Source of the DNA: Flavobacteriaceae bacterium
GTDB taxonomy: Bacteria; Bacteroidota; Bacteroidia; Flavobacteriales; Flavobacteriaceae
Length of the DNA stretch: 57,536 bases
Direction of reading: 5' to 3'
Assembly: GCA_009886755.1 (NCBI GenBank)
Contig: QXYU01000031.1
Location: 1-57,536 of the forward strand
Under the pieces are notes generated by a model that saw nothing but the letters and a program-made list of their open reading frames with translations, was not told the origin of the DNA and searched no databases. Of this stretch, positions 18,467-27,976 are shown one piece after another (the first letter of the stretch is position 1; every line of letters begins with the position of its first letter). Made by a program: the position numbers and the translations under genes.

Positions 18467-19822
18467 CTAAGCCTCTGGAACTTCGCTATTCCGATATTTT
18501 TTAAGCTCTCGAAACAAAAAGAAAGCCGTAATAATAGTAGCCAAAGCTTCTCCTATTGGAAAGGCCATCCAGATACCATCAATACCAAAATAGCTTGGGA
18601 GTATAAATACTAGAGGGAGAAAGAAAAACCCCTGTCGTGTAAGAGTAAGCAACAAAGCTGGAATGGCTTTTCCAATGGCTTGAAAATAGGCCGCCCCGAT
18701 TAACTGAATCCCCAAAATTGGGGTGGCTGCGAATACCCACCGAAGGGCATAAGGCGTTTGGGTAATGACTTCGCTATCGTTGGTAAAAAGCTGTGCAATG
18801 GGTGCTGCAAAAATAAAAATGAGTCCAAACACAAGACTCGCCATTACAGTAACCACTATGAGCGTAAGCCGAATCAAGGTAATCACACGCTCTTTGTTAT
18901 GGGCACCGTAATTAAATCCAGCAATGGGTAAAAAGCCTTGGGTAATTCCCAATACCGGAAAGAGTGCAAACATAAGCATCCGACTAATGATGGCATAAAC
19001 GGCAAGCTGTGCCTCCCCTCCATAATCAAACAATAGATTGTTCACAATCAACACCACCAGGCTGACCACTGCTTGACGGGCAAGTGTAACCATCCCTAAA
19101 CTTCCAATTTCTTTAACAATAACTGGTTTGAGAAGCAACTGTTCCCAATGAATTTTCAGTTCGCTATGTCGAATAAAAAAATAGAGCAGATAACTCGCAC
19201 AAACACCATAGGAAAGAGTGGTTGCCCATGCGGCTCCGGTCATCCCCCAGCCCATTCCTTTGATAAAAATAACATCCATTAAAAGATTGGATATCGACGG
19301 AAGCAACATGGCATACATCGAATATTTGGGTTTCCCTTCGGCACGAACCACATTATTTCCCATCATACAAAATCCTAATACGGGAACTCCATACAATACA
19401 ATAACATAATAGGTTTTGGCTAAGGAAAACAAACGCCCCTGCCCCCCAAATAAAGGAATTAAACTATCAGAAAAATAAAGCCCTCCCAATACAAAACTCA
19501 AACACAAAAGCAGGGTCAGGGTCAACTGGTTTCCAAAAGTCTCACGGGCTTTTTCAGCATTGCCTTTGCCTAAGGCTCTGGAAATGATCGAACCACCCCC
19601 AATACCAATAGCCATTCCTAAGGCACCAATAAAAAAAGATACGGGTAAAACCACATTGATCGCAGCAATGGCATCGGCACCAATCCACTGTCCAACAAAA
19701 ATCGTGTCCACCAAAATATTAATGGACATCGCCAAAATCCCGATGGATGCCGGCACCGATTGTTGCAACAGTAACTTCCCTATGGGAAGCTGCCCTAATT
19801 GAGCAGCTTTTTGGGTAGCCAT
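18467..19822 (-). CDS. MATE family efflux transporter
   Basis: The 451-residue protein has twelve hydrophobic helices in two MatE halves. Motifs include PVSFFIGALGMAIGIGGGSIISRALGKG in outline in the first half and FALFPVLGITQGFLPIAGFNYGA in the second. The family exports cationic compounds against Na+ or H+. The start codon overlaps the hemH stop codon as TAATG, so it is translationally coupled to ferrochelatase. That coupling suggests, but does not show, a link to porphyrin or heme homeostasis; a general drug exporter is equally possible. Confidence 0.93.
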   Translation of the reverse strand: MATQKAAQLGQLPIGKLLLQQSVPASIGILAMSINILVDTIFVGQWIGADAIAAINVVLPVSFFIGALGMAIGIGGGSIISRALGKGNAEKARETFGNQLTLTLLLCLSFVLGGLYFSDSLIPLFGGQGRLFSLAKTYYVIVLYGVPVLGFCMMGNNVVRAEGKPKYSMYAMLLPSISNLLMDVIFIKGMGWGMTGAAWATTLSYGVCASYLLYFFIRHSELKIHWEQLLLKPVIVKEIGSLGMVTLARQAVVSLVVLIVNNLLFDYGGEAQLAVYAIISRMLMFALFPVLGITQGFLPIAGFNYGAHNKERVITLIRLTLIVVTVMASLVFGLIFIFAAPIAQLFTNDSEVITQTPYALRWVFAATPILGIQLIGAAYFQAIGKAIPALLLTLTRQGFFFLPLVFILPSYFGIDGIWMAFPIGEALATIITAFFLFRELKKYRNSEVPEA

Positions 19823-20853
19823 TAAGGGTTTACCGCTTCAGCTGTAGCCCATTCATCTACCCAACGACTCATCACATTCACCCAGTCTTCACGATCGTTG
19901 ATACATGGAATAACATGAAGGTGGTCACCCCCTTTTTCTTCAAAATCTTCTACGGCTTCCATTCCGATTTCTTCTAACGTTTCCAAACAGTCTGACACAA
20001 AAGCAGGCGTTACAATGGCCATGTTCTTTACTCCCGATTGGGCCATCTTGGCAACTGTTTTGTCAGTGTAGGGTTGCAACCAAGGATCCAAGCCCAAACG
20101 CGACTGGAAGGAAGTAGAATAGGAATCGGATTTTAACTCCAAATATTCGGCCACCAAACGAGTTGTTTCAAAACATTGATGACGATAACAAAATTGGTGG
20201 GCTGGAGAGGCCGTTTGACAGCATTGTCCGTCTATTTTGCAATGGGACTTGGTGCTATCCGATTTGCGAATATGGCGCTCAGGAACCCCGTGATAGGAAA
20301 ACAAAAGATGCTCCCATTCTTTTCCTTTTAGCGATTCTTCTATCGATTGGGACAAGACTCGAATGTAATCCGGATGCTTGTAAAAAGGGGGTAGCGTGGT
20401 GAACTCCATCTGAGGGAAATGCTTTTGACGCAAGGATTCCGCCAACACCAAAATGGTTTCCGTGGTTGCCATGGCAAATTGTGGGTACAACGGCACCAGC
20501 AACACTTCTGTAACACCCTTATCCGCTAATTCTTGCAAACCACTTTGAATGGAGGGATTTCCATAGCGCATTCCCAAAGCCAAGGGCAGCTGCACTTTAG
20601 CCTCCATCTTTTGAAGGAGTCGTTTGGAAAGCACAATCAAGGGCGACCCTTCTTTCCACCATATTTTTTTATATGCTTTGGCCGATTTCTTAGGCCGTGT
20701 ATTCAAAATAATCCCACGAACCAAGAGGGTTCTAAGAAATGATGGGAGATCAATAACCCGCTCGTCCATTAAAAATTCATCGAGATATACCTTCACATCT
20801 TTGGGGTCCGGACTTTCCGGGGAACCCAAATTCACCAGCAAAACACCTTTCAT
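19822..20853 (-). CDS. hemH: Ferrochelatase
   Basis: The enzyme inserts Fe2+ into protoporphyrin IX, the last step of protoheme synthesis. The N-terminus KGVLLVNLGSPESPDPKDVKVYL in outline is characteristic. The catalytic histidine is in FSYHGVPERHI and the acidic metal-path segment is ETLEEIGMEAVEDFEEKGG. A cysteine-rich stretch CKIDGQCCQTASPAHQFC lies in the middle. It is 343 residues, normal for the bacterial form. It follows the AraC regulator with a 9-nt gap and is coupled to the MATE gene by a TAATG overlap. Confidence 0.97.
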   Translation of the reverse strand: MKGVLLVNLGSPESPDPKDVKVYLDEFLMDERVIDLPSFLRTLLVRGIILNTRPKKSAKAYKKIWWKEGSPLIVLSKRLLQKMEAKVQLPLALGMRYGNPSIQSGLQELADKGVTEVLLVPLYPQFAMATTETILVLAESLRQKHFPQMEFTTLPPFYKHPDYIRVLSQSIEESLKGKEWEHLLFSYHGVPERHIRKSDSTKSHCKIDGQCCQTASPAHQFCYRHQCFETTRLVAEYLELKSDSYSTSFQSRLGLDPWLQPYTDKTVAKMAQSGVKNMAIVTPAFVSDCLETLEEIGMEAVEDFEEKGGDHLHVIPCINDREDWVNVMSRWVDEWATAEAVNP

Positions 20854-20862
20854 CGCTTTTTT

Positions 20863-21717
20863 TTACGAAGATACAGACATTAGGTATTTTTTGGGAGTCG
20901 TACCAAACTTCTTTTTAAAGGCGGCTATAAAATGACTCGAGGTGCTGTATCCCAACTTTAAGCCTACTTCATTGACGTTATACTGCTGTGAATCCAGCAT
21001 ACGCCGTGCTTCTTCCATTTTATGATCCAATAGATACGAAAATACCGTCTGTCCATAAAGTTGCTTAAAGCCCTCTTTGAGCTTTTTGGTATTCAGGCCT
21101 ATTTCAGCTGACAAGTCCGTCAATGAAGGCGGTGCCGTCATGCGTTCTAAAATAATTTTTTTAGCCAAATGAATTTTCCCCACCTGGGCTTCATCGACCA
21201 AAAAAGGGCAGCTTTCGACATCCTCATCACCTCCTTTGTTGAAAAACAGACTCAACAGCTCGTAAACTTTTCCTTTAAAGTAAAGCGCACGAATACTGTC
21301 ATGAACCTTTGCCTGAAGCATTTGACTCAAAACAACTGCCATTGCAGGCGTCAATGGTTTGTTCTCATAGAATTTTTTAGCCACATTTTCGGGACTCAAA
21401 AAGTGAATATGATCGGCATCACTGGAAAAGAGAGAATGAAATTTTTTAATCGATAAAATCAAGCTCAGCATCCATGTGCCTGGGCTCAACAGAGCATCAA
21501 TTGGCAACCCCTTCTGAGGATTACAGAGCAACATCGTTTGGGACTCATTCACTGTGAACTGATAGGCATTGGAATTGTATGAAAAAACAGCTTTTCCTTT
21601 CAAACAAAAATGAAATTGAATATACTCTTGACTCAAAGGGCGAGTAACTTGCAAATCCTCCGTCGCTTCATTTTGATGCCGAATTACATAAAACCCATTT
21701 TCTATTGTTGTTTCCAT
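20863..21717 (-). CDS. AraC family transcriptional regulator
   Basis: The 284-residue protein has an N-terminal cupin-like sensing domain (about residues 1-165). Its C-terminal AraC domain has two helix-turn-helix motifs, LTDLSAEIGLNTKKLKEGFK and the conserved second one VNEVGLKLGYSTSSHFIAAFKKKFGTTPKKYL in outline. It is first in the run leading to hemH and is divergent from hemACDEFB, which suggests it controls the heme locus. Three GCGTTRTT copies in the 215-bp divergent gap are candidate binding sites. What the sensor domain binds is unknown; iron or a porphyrin are guesses. Confidence 0.92.
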   Translation of the reverse strand: METTIENGFYVIRHQNEATEDLQVTRPLSQEYIQFHFCLKGKAVFSYNSNAYQFTVNESQTMLLCNPQKGLPIDALLSPGTWMLSLILSIKKFHSLFSSDADHIHFLSPENVAKKFYENKPLTPAMAVVLSQMLQAKVHDSIRALYFKGKVYELLSLFFNKGGDEDVESCPFLVDEAQVGKIHLAKKIILERMTAPPSLTDLSAEIGLNTKKLKEGFKQLYGQTVFSYLLDHKMEEARRMLDSQQYNVNEVGLKLGYSTSSHFIAAFKKKFGTTPKKYLMSVSS

Positions 21718-21729
21718 TTTGACCTTTTA

Positions 21730-21884
21730 GCGTTATTTTTACGTTTTGTGTCTTTTTATTATTTAGACCTTTTCTAAATAGCGAAGTGCTTAAGAGTGCC
21801 TATGTTTACTGGCAGAAACCGAATAACAACGCTTTAGGGTTTAAAATTACGCATTTTGATAGTTTTAGTTCTTTTTGCGTTGTT
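21730..21884. promoter_or_regulatory. Three GCGTTRTT repeats in the AraC/hemA divergent region
   Basis: GCGTTATT lies at 21730-21737 (plus), GCGTTGTT on the minus strand at 21825-21832, and GCGTTGTT at 21877-21884 (plus). The third copy covers the hemA -33 TTG and the first is 13 nt from the AraC start codon. The arrangement fits autoregulation and hemA control by the adjacent AraC protein. This is inferred from position only. Confidence 0.4.
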
Positions 21885-21911
21885 TTTTAATTTCTTCAAA
21901 CGGTATTTTTG
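21880..21911 (+). promoter_or_regulatory. hemA promoter, TTG-N21-TATTTTTG
   Basis: TTG at 21880-21882 and TATTTTTG at 21904-21911 match the Bacteroidota -33/-7 consensus with a 21-nt spacer. The -7 box ends 21 nt before the ATG at 21933. It overlaps an upstream in-frame TTG codon at 21909, which argues against that codon being the hemA start. Confidence 0.6.
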
Positions 21912-21932
21912 CATTGGATATTTAGAAATGGA

Positions 21933-23141
21933 ATGAAAAACAATCCTACCCATAAGGATTTTTATGCCGTTGGAATCAGCTATAAAAATGCCGATGCCGA
22001 AACACGAGGAAAATTTAGTCTGAGCCAGCAGCAATCGGAAGCCCTAATCGCCAAAGCCAAAGAAAGAGGATTGGACGAAGTGATGATTAATACCACCTGT
22101 AACCGGACTGAGCTGTATGGTTTCGCGGACTCTCACAAAGCACTTAAAGAATTACTCGTTGAACATAGCCAAGGAGATCAAGGAATTTTCGATTCATTGG
22201 GATATGAGTTTCAAAAAGAAGAAGCCATCAATCATTTGTTCAAGGTAGGAACAGGTCTTGACAGTCAAATCTTAGGAGACTTTGAAGTCATCAGTCAATT
22301 GAAAAAAAGCTTCTACCTGTCCAAAAAGCAAGGCATGGTCAATGGCCATTCGGAACGACTCGTCAATGCTGTGATTCAAGCCAGCAAGCGCGTCAAAACA
22401 GAAACAAAACTCTCCACGGGCGCTACCTCTGTTGCCTTTGCTGCAGTACGATTTATTTTAGCCCAGCAAAAACAGCTTAGCCACGCTAAAATTGTATTGT
22501 TTGGTACAGGTAAAATCGGACGAAATACGTGTCAAAACCTTGTCAAGCATGCTCCCGATAACGAAATTGTTCTCATCAACAGAACCACTGAAAAAGCAAA
22601 TCAAATTGCAGGTAAGTTTGATTTAACCGTAAAACCCCTTGGCGATCTGGCAGCAGAAATTCGCCAAGCAGACATTCTCATTGTAGCCACAGGTGCCTCA
22701 GGATATACCATCAGTAATGAATTGGTTCATCTGAAAAAACCACTTCTGGTTCTAGACCTTTCGATTCCTCGAAATGTTGATCCTTCTCTTACCGAAAACC
22801 CATTGGTGCGCTTGGTTCCACTCGATGAACTTTCCAAAATAACAGATGCCACACTAAACGAACGCAAAAAATACATCCCCCAAGCTGAAGCCATCATTGA
22901 AGAAGTCAAAGACGAATATATGGAGTGGCTCCGACTGCGAAAGTATGCGCCACTGATTCACGCCCTGAAAGAAAAATGGCAGTTGAACGACCTTAGCGAA
23001 ACTCCCAATCCTCAACAACAAAAATTCCTCAAGGTAACTGGGCAGATTGCTAGTTTTTTGCGTGAAAATCCAGAAAAAGCAGATCATACTGCCGAAGTAC
23101 TGCGAGATCTTTTCGATTTGGAAATCCCTTCCCATGTCTAA
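21933..23141 (+). CDS. hemA: Glutamyl-tRNA reductase
   Basis: The enzyme reduces glutamyl-tRNA to glutamate-1-semialdehyde, the first step of C5-pathway tetrapyrrole synthesis. The catalytic cysteine is Cys56 in INTTCNRTELYG, the substrate motif AVGISYKNADAETRGKF is at the N-terminus, and the NADPH fold has GTGKIGRNT. A helical dimerisation domain ends the protein. I chose ATG 21933 because a promoter -7 box lies over the upstream alternative TTG. It is the first gene of the hemA-C-D-E-F operon and overlaps hemC by 8 nt. The usual next enzyme, HemL, is not in the window. Confidence 0.97.
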   Translation: MKNNPTHKDFYAVGISYKNADAETRGKFSLSQQQSEALIAKAKERGLDEVMINTTCNRTELYGFADSHKALKELLVEHSQGDQGIFDSLGYEFQKEEAINHLFKVGTGLDSQILGDFEVISQLKKSFYLSKKQGMVNGHSERLVNAVIQASKRVKTETKLSTGATSVAFAAVRFILAQQKQLSHAKIVLFGTGKIGRNTCQNLVKHAPDNEIVLINRTTEKANQIAGKFDLTVKPLGDLAAEIRQADILIVATGASGYTISNELVHLKKPLLVLDLSIPRNVDPSLTENPLVRLVPLDELSKITDATLNERKKYIPQAEAIIEEVKDEYMEWLRLRKYAPLIHALKEKWQLNDLSETPNPQQQKFLKVTGQIASFLRENPEKADHTAEVLRDLFDLEIPSHV

Positions 23142-24045
23142 AAACCCACTTCGGATTGGAACGCGCTCAAGTCCGCTAGCCCTGTGGCAAGCGCATTGGG
23201 TACAGGCACTTTTGCAAGAAAAAGATATTGCATCGGAACTGGTTCTTATTCAGAGCCATGGCGATCAAGACAGCCGTCAGCCGTTGTATGAAATGAATAT
23301 TCAAGGAATATTCACCAAAGCATTGGATACAGCCTTACTCAATAATCTAATCGATATTGCTGTACATAGTTATAAGGATGTTCCCACCCAACTTCCTGAA
23401 GGAATTTCCAAACTCGCTGTGTTGAAACGAGGCAATCCCACCGACTTACTCGTTTACAAAACCAACGAAAGCCAATGGTCGGAAAATGCCACCATTGGCA
23501 CTTCCAGTCTCCGACGGAGTGCCCAGTGGAAGCATCGGTATCCAATGCATCAAACAGCCATTCTTCGAGGAAATGTTCAAAAAAGATTGGAGACACTTGA
23601 AGCCAATGATTGGGTAGGCGCTTTGTTCGCCCAAGCGGGATTGGAGCGTGTCAACAGCCGCCCGCCCCAAAGCAAACGCCTTGACTGGATGATTCCTGCC
23701 CCCGCCCAAGGAGCTGTATGCATGGTCGCTCGAGGTGCTGATTTGGAGTCCTTGTCCGTTGCCGCCCAACTAGAATGTTCAAACACCTTTATGGCCACCC
23801 AACAAGAACGGATATTCCTCCGCTTGCTTGAAGGAGGTTGTACGGCTCCCATTGGAGCTTTGATGCAACCCACCCAAGAAGGATGGTATTTCAAAGGAGG
23901 CGTCTTTTCATTAGACGGAACCGAAAAAGCCCTATTTGAAAAACATTTTTCAAAAGACGCTTGGGAACGAATCGGAGAAGAAGCTGCCCTAGCCGTCTTA
24001 AAAGAAGGAGGTGCCGCCATCATGTCCCAAATAAAAAAAGCTTGA
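23134..24045 (+). CDS. hemC: Hydroxymethylbilane synthase (porphobilinogen deaminase)
   Basis: The enzyme joins four porphobilinogen units to make hydroxymethylbilane. The dipyrromethane cofactor cysteine is Cys236 in EGGCTAPIGA, and the catalytic aspartate is Asp82 in HSYKDVPT. The N-terminus LRIGTRSSPLALWQA is diagnostic. At 303 residues it has the usual length. ATG 23134 gives this N-terminus; codons upstream in the same frame lie inside hemA and do not resemble the family. The stop codon is TGA, followed by hemD after 1 nt. Confidence 0.97.
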   Translation: MSKNPLRIGTRSSPLALWQAHWVQALLQEKDIASELVLIQSHGDQDSRQPLYEMNIQGIFTKALDTALLNNLIDIAVHSYKDVPTQLPEGISKLAVLKRGNPTDLLVYKTNESQWSENATIGTSSLRRSAQWKHRYPMHQTAILRGNVQKRLETLEANDWVGALFAQAGLERVNSRPPQSKRLDWMIPAPAQGAVCMVARGADLESLSVAAQLECSNTFMATQQERIFLRLLEGGCTAPIGALMQPTQEGWYFKGGVFSLDGTEKALFEKHFSKDAWERIGEEAALAVLKEGGAAIMSQIKKA

Positions 24046-24046
24046 G

Positions 24047-24706
24047 ATGCGATTACTGGCCACCAAAATATTAGCTCCCGAGTTTAAAGAACGATTGATT
24101 CAACAGGATTTCTCGGTGATCGAATATCCTTTTATAAAAATTCGGCCTTTGCCCTTTCCAAAAAACACATTTCAAAAACACATAATTCTCACCAGTCAAA
24201 ATGCAACCCAGCTTTTATTAGAGCAGGCTTCTTTTCGCTTGCAACTGAGCCAATACGAATTTTTTTGCGTTGGTGAAAAAAGTGCCAAAATGCTGAAAGC
24301 CCAAAAAGCAACAGTTGTGGAAATAGCCCCTTCCGCCTCGGCTCTTGCCGAAACAATATGCCGATCTTATTCGGATTATACCTTCAGCTATTGCTGTGGC
24401 CGTAAACGACTGTCCATCATTGAAACGCAGTTGGAGCAGGTAAAAATAAGCCTACACATTCACGAGCTGTACGACACAGTACTCACGCCTAAACAAATAA
24501 AAACCGCTCCAGATGGTATTTTATTTTACAGCCCCTCAGCTGTTGAAAGCTATCTATTAAAAAATAAAATGGAGCAGGCTCAATGCTTCTGTATCGGTCC
24601 GACTACAGCCGAAAAAGTACGCGAACACACTCAAAATTATAGCGTGGCCAAAGCCCCGCATAACAACTTTATTTTTCTGGATTTAATGCAACACTATCAT
24701 GCCTAA
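24047..24706 (+). CDS. hemD: Uroporphyrinogen-III synthase
   Basis: The 219-residue protein is the fast-evolving enzyme that closes hydroxymethylbilane with inversion of ring D. Sequence support is modest, as is normal for HemD: the alternating alpha/beta pattern, the [10 protein letters not shown] segment after strand 3, the conserved [11 protein letters not shown], and [12 protein letters not shown] near the C-terminus. Operon position between hemC and hemE makes the call firm. It starts 1 nt after hemC and its last codons overlap hemE by 8 nt. Confidence 0.93.
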   Translation: MRLLATKILAPEFKERLIQQDFSVIEYPFIKIRPLPFPKNTFQKHIILTSQNATQLLLEQASFRLQLSQYEFFCVGEKSAKMLKAQKATVVEIAPSASALAETICRSYSDYTFSYCCGRKRLSIIETQLEQVKISLHIHELYDTVLTPKQIKTAPDGILFYSPSAVESYLLKNKMEQAQCFCIGPTTAEKVREHTQNYSVAKAPHNNFIFLDLMQHYHA

Positions 24707-25721
24707 AAACGACTTATTCCTTCAAGCACTCGCTGGTCAAACGGTTTCTCGCCCTCCCGTATGGATGATGCGACAAGCTGGACGTTATTTGCCCAACTTT
24801 ATGAAGCTCAAGACCAAATATGATTTTTTTACGCGCTGTCAGACACCAGAACTTGCCGCTGAAATTACCGTCATGCCCATTGACCAAGTGGGACCCGATG
24901 CTGCCATCCTTTTCAGCGATATTTTGGTGGTCTTGCAAGCCATGAACATAGAAGTGGAAATGAAAGATGGTGTGGGACCTTGGCTGCCCCACCCCATTCA
25001 GAACACCTCCGACTTGGATAAGGTGATTGTCCCTGATGTGAATGAGACTTTGGACTATGTTTTTGGCGCGATCAAACTCACCTTGGAACAATTAGATGAC
25101 CGAGTACCCCTTATTGGATTTGCTGGATCTCCTTGGACATTATTGTGCTATGCCGTAGAAGGACAAGGGTCCAAAACCTTTGACAAAGCCAAGGCTTTTT
25201 GTTTCGAACAACCCGAACTAGCGCACTGCTTACTCCAAAAAATAACCGATACCACCATCGCTTATTTAAAAACCAAAGTCCAACACGGGGTGCACGCCCT
25301 ACAGCTATTCGACTCCTGGGGAGGCTTACTTTCCCCTTCGGATTACCAGCGCTTTTCATGGCCTTACATTCAACAGATTGTCGATGCGCTGAAAGACGAT
25401 ATCCCTGTCATTGTTTTTGGAAAAGGATGCTGGTTTGCACTCAAGGAAATGAGTCAATCTGGGGCATCTGCCTTGGGTGTTGATTGGACCTGTTCCGCAG
25501 CCAATGCTCGCTATTTGTCCGGAGGAAATATTACCCTACAAGGAAACTACGACCCTGCCCGACTATTGTCTCCCATATCTAAAATCCAAGAGGATGTTCG
25601 TCAAATGATCGATGCCTTTGGAAAAGATCGATATATTGTAAATTTAGGCCATGGCATACTGCCCAACATTCCAGTTGCCCACGCAAAGGCCTTTGTTGAC
25701 GCAGTAAAAAATTATTCTTAA
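24699..25721 (+). CDS. hemE: Uroporphyrinogen decarboxylase
   Basis: The 340-residue cytosolic enzyme removes four carboxyl groups from uroporphyrinogen III. The N-terminal signature [13 protein letters not shown] carries the two substrate-binding arginines (Arg25, Arg29). The second signature [20 protein letters not shown] in outline and the aspartate in [12 protein letters not shown] are present, as is [11 protein letters not shown]. Length and motif order are canonical. It overlaps hemD by 8 nt and lies 4 nt before hemF. Confidence 0.98.
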   Translation: MPKNDLFLQALAGQTVSRPPVWMMRQAGRYLPNFMKLKTKYDFFTRCQTPELAAEITVMPIDQVGPDAAILFSDILVVLQAMNIEVEMKDGVGPWLPHPIQNTSDLDKVIVPDVNETLDYVFGAIKLTLEQLDDRVPLIGFAGSPWTLLCYAVEGQGSKTFDKAKAFCFEQPELAHCLLQKITDTTIAYLKTKVQHGVHALQLFDSWGGLLSPSDYQRFSWPYIQQIVDALKDDIPVIVFGKGCWFALKEMSQSGASALGVDWTCSAANARYLSGGNITLQGNYDPARLLSPISKIQEDVRQMIDAFGKDRYIVNLGHGILPNIPVAHAKAFVDAVKNYS

Positions 25722-25725
25722 AATC

Positions 25726-26628
25726 ATGAAAGAACAGTTCTTTCCTTACATTCAAAACCTACAAGATCAAATCACTCAAAAATTTGAGTCCTTGGATCAT
25801 TTGGGCCAATTTAAAGAAGAAAACTGGGAGCGCCCCGAAGGAGGCGGTGGACGAACACGCGTGTTAGAGAAGGGCGCTGTTTTTGAAAAAGGGGGAGTCA
25901 ATATCTCTGCCGTGCATGGTGAGCTTCCCAAAAGTATGCAAGACTATTTCAAGGTAGGGGAATCTACTTTTTACGCTTGCGGCCTGAGTCTGGTCATTCA
26001 TCCAAAAAATCCAATGGTGCCAACCGTTCACGCGAACTTTCGCTACTTTGAAATGTACAACAAACAAGGGGAGTTACAGGATCAATGGTTTGGCGGAGGG
26101 TTGGACTTAACGCCTTATTATTTGATCCAAGAAGACGTACAACACTTTCATCAGTGCTGTAAAAATAGCTGCGATGCGTTTGATGCTTCTTTTTATCCCA
26201 GCTTTAAAAAACAATGTGATGATTATTTTTGGAATACCCATCGCAACGAAGCCCGTGGGGTTGGCGGCTTATTTTTTGACTATCTTAAACCTACCGAAAC
26301 CATCAGCCTGCAAGATCGATATGACTTTGTGACCAAGGTTGGAGACAATTTTCTCAATGCCTATGTACCCATCTTGCAAAGAAGAAAAAACTATCGCTAC
26401 ACCCCACAACAACGCACCTGGCAAGAAATACGTCGCGGTCGCTATGTAGAATTTAATTTGATTCACGACAAAGGCACCTTGTTTGGGTTAAAAACCAACG
26501 GTCGGATTGAAAGTATTTTGATGAGCTTGCCTTCCCATGTGCAATGGAAATATGATTTTCAACCAGAAAACGGAAGCGAAGAAGCTGCTTTAATTGCCGT
26601 TTTGGAACAACCTCAAGAATGGGTATAA
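25726..26628 (+). CDS. hemF: Oxygen-dependent coproporphyrinogen III oxidase
   Basis: The 300-residue enzyme converts coproporphyrinogen III to protoporphyrinogen IX using O2. Family marks are GGGGRTRVLEKGAVFEKGGVN in outline, HANFRYFEMY, WFGGGLDLTPYY, ARGVGGLFFDYL and GRYVEFNLIHDKGTLFGL. Presence of the oxygen-dependent form in the operon suits an aerobic organism; the oxygen-independent HemN is not in the window. It is followed after 22 nt by the antiporter gene. Confidence 0.98.
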   Translation: MKEQFFPYIQNLQDQITQKFESLDHLGQFKEENWERPEGGGGRTRVLEKGAVFEKGGVNISAVHGELPKSMQDYFKVGESTFYACGLSLVIHPKNPMVPTVHANFRYFEMYNKQGELQDQWFGGGLDLTPYYLIQEDVQHFHQCCKNSCDAFDASFYPSFKKQCDDYFWNTHRNEARGVGGLFFDYLKPTETISLQDRYDFVTKVGDNFLNAYVPILQRRKNYRYTPQQRTWQEIRRGRYVEFNLIHDKGTLFGLKTNGRIESILMSLPSHVQWKYDFQPENGSEEAALIAVLEQPQEWV

Positions 26629-26650
26629 TCAAAACATAAAACAACCCCCA

Positions 26651-27976
26651 ATGGACACCAAACAAATATTGCTTCTGATCCCTTTGCTGATCATCTTTTC
26701 CTATCTGTTTGATGCTTTTTCCCGAAAAACAAAGTTCCCTTCCGTACTGTTATTACTGGGAACCGGAATTATTGCCCGTGCTTTTGCAGATTGGTCTGGC
26801 TTTGGCGGTTCCAGGATTCTCGATGAACTCATTGCTGTTTTGGGAACCATTGGTCTTATTTTAATTGTCTTGGAAGGTGCCTTAGAGCTTCAAATTAAAA
26901 AAGAAAACCTCGGTCTATTACTAAAGGGCTTTGTTGCTGCCTTGGTGGTATTACTCCTCAACATCGCCTTGGTGAGTCAATTAATCGGCGCCTTGACGGA
27001 TCTAGACAATCACCTCTCCGTACTCTTAACCGTTCCTTTGTCAATCATCAGTAGTGCTGTGGCCATTCCCTCGGCGACAGGCTTATTAGAGCAAGACAAA
27101 GAATTTGTCGTTTTTGAATCTACCTTTTCAGATATTTTAGGGATTCTGATTTTCAATTATGCCCTTGGACAATACCAAAAAGAAGAGGTGCTGCTTGCAT
27201 CGGCACCATTGATTAATCTAGGGATTCAACTTGTTGGAATTGTAGCTCTTTCTTTGGTTATTGCTTTTCTTCTTTTTCAGTTGCTGCAACGAATCACGCA
27301 TCATGTAAAGTTCTTTCTTATTCTTGCCATACTGATTCTTCTTTATGCCATTGGAAAGTACTTACACCTCCCGGCCTTGGTTACCATCTTTATTTTTGGT
27401 TTGTTTTTGGGGAACGTCTCCACCTTTTTCCCTCGGATTTTGGCACAGTATCTGGATCCTGAAAAAACCGAAAACGAACTGCACGAATTTCATATCCTAA
27501 CTGGAGAATCCACCTTCTTGGTGCGCACTTTCTTTTTCCTGTTTTTTGGCTTTTCGATCACCCTAGACAACTTTTTGTCACCAGATCCTTATTTCTACGG
27601 ACTGCTGATTTTGGGGGTTATGTTTTTGGCGCGATATGCTTATTTTTCACTTAGCGAGTTCAAATTACAACCCAGCACAAAAGTCTTTCTCTCACCCCGT
27701 GGCCTTATCAGTATCCTACTATTTTTTCAGCTCCAAGACAGTAATATTCCTGGTTTGGATAACCAACCCATCAACGAAAAAGTCCTGCTGATTGTCATTA
27801 TTTTTTCAATGCTGATAATGATTGTTGGCACATTGCGTAAAACCCCTCCCAAACAAGAGGAAGAAGCCGAGGAAACAGAAGAAACTGTTGCCTTTTCGAT
27901 TACCAATCCGGATACAACACTTGAGTCAAACACAGAATCTTTAAACGAAACCGATGTACCCACTCCAGAGGAATAG
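26651..27976 (+). CDS. Cation:proton antiporter (CPA family)
   Basis: The 441-residue membrane protein has about twelve helices, starting MDTKQILLLIPLLIIFSYLF, with the family segments VLLLLGTGII, LVLEGALEL and SSAVAIPSATGLL. The C-terminal 45 residues are strongly acidic and Thr/Ser rich (QEEEAEETEETVAF and onward), a cytosolic tail of unknown role. I chose ATG 26651 because the upstream in-frame codons lie in hemF. The gene lies between hemF and hemB and its end overlaps hemB by 23 nt, so it travels with the heme operon. Exchanged ions (Na+ or K+ for H+) cannot be told apart. Confidence 0.88.
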   Translation: MDTKQILLLIPLLIIFSYLFDAFSRKTKFPSVLLLLGTGIIARAFADWSGFGGSRILDELIAVLGTIGLILIVLEGALELQIKKENLGLLLKGFVAALVVLLLNIALVSQLIGALTDLDNHLSVLLTVPLSIISSAVAIPSATGLLEQDKEFVVFESTFSDILGILIFNYALGQYQKEEVLLASAPLINLGIQLVGIVALSLVIAFLLFQLLQRITHHVKFFLILAILILLYAIGKYLHLPALVTIFIFGLFLGNVSTFFPRILAQYLDPEKTENELHEFHILTGESTFLVRTFFFLFFGFSITLDNFLSPDPYFYGLLILGVMFLARYAYFSLSEFKLQPSTKVFLSPRGLISILLFFQLQDSNIPGLDNQPINEKVLLIVIIFSMLIMIVGTLRKTPPKQEEEAEETEETVAFSITNPDTTLESNTESLNETDVPTPEE

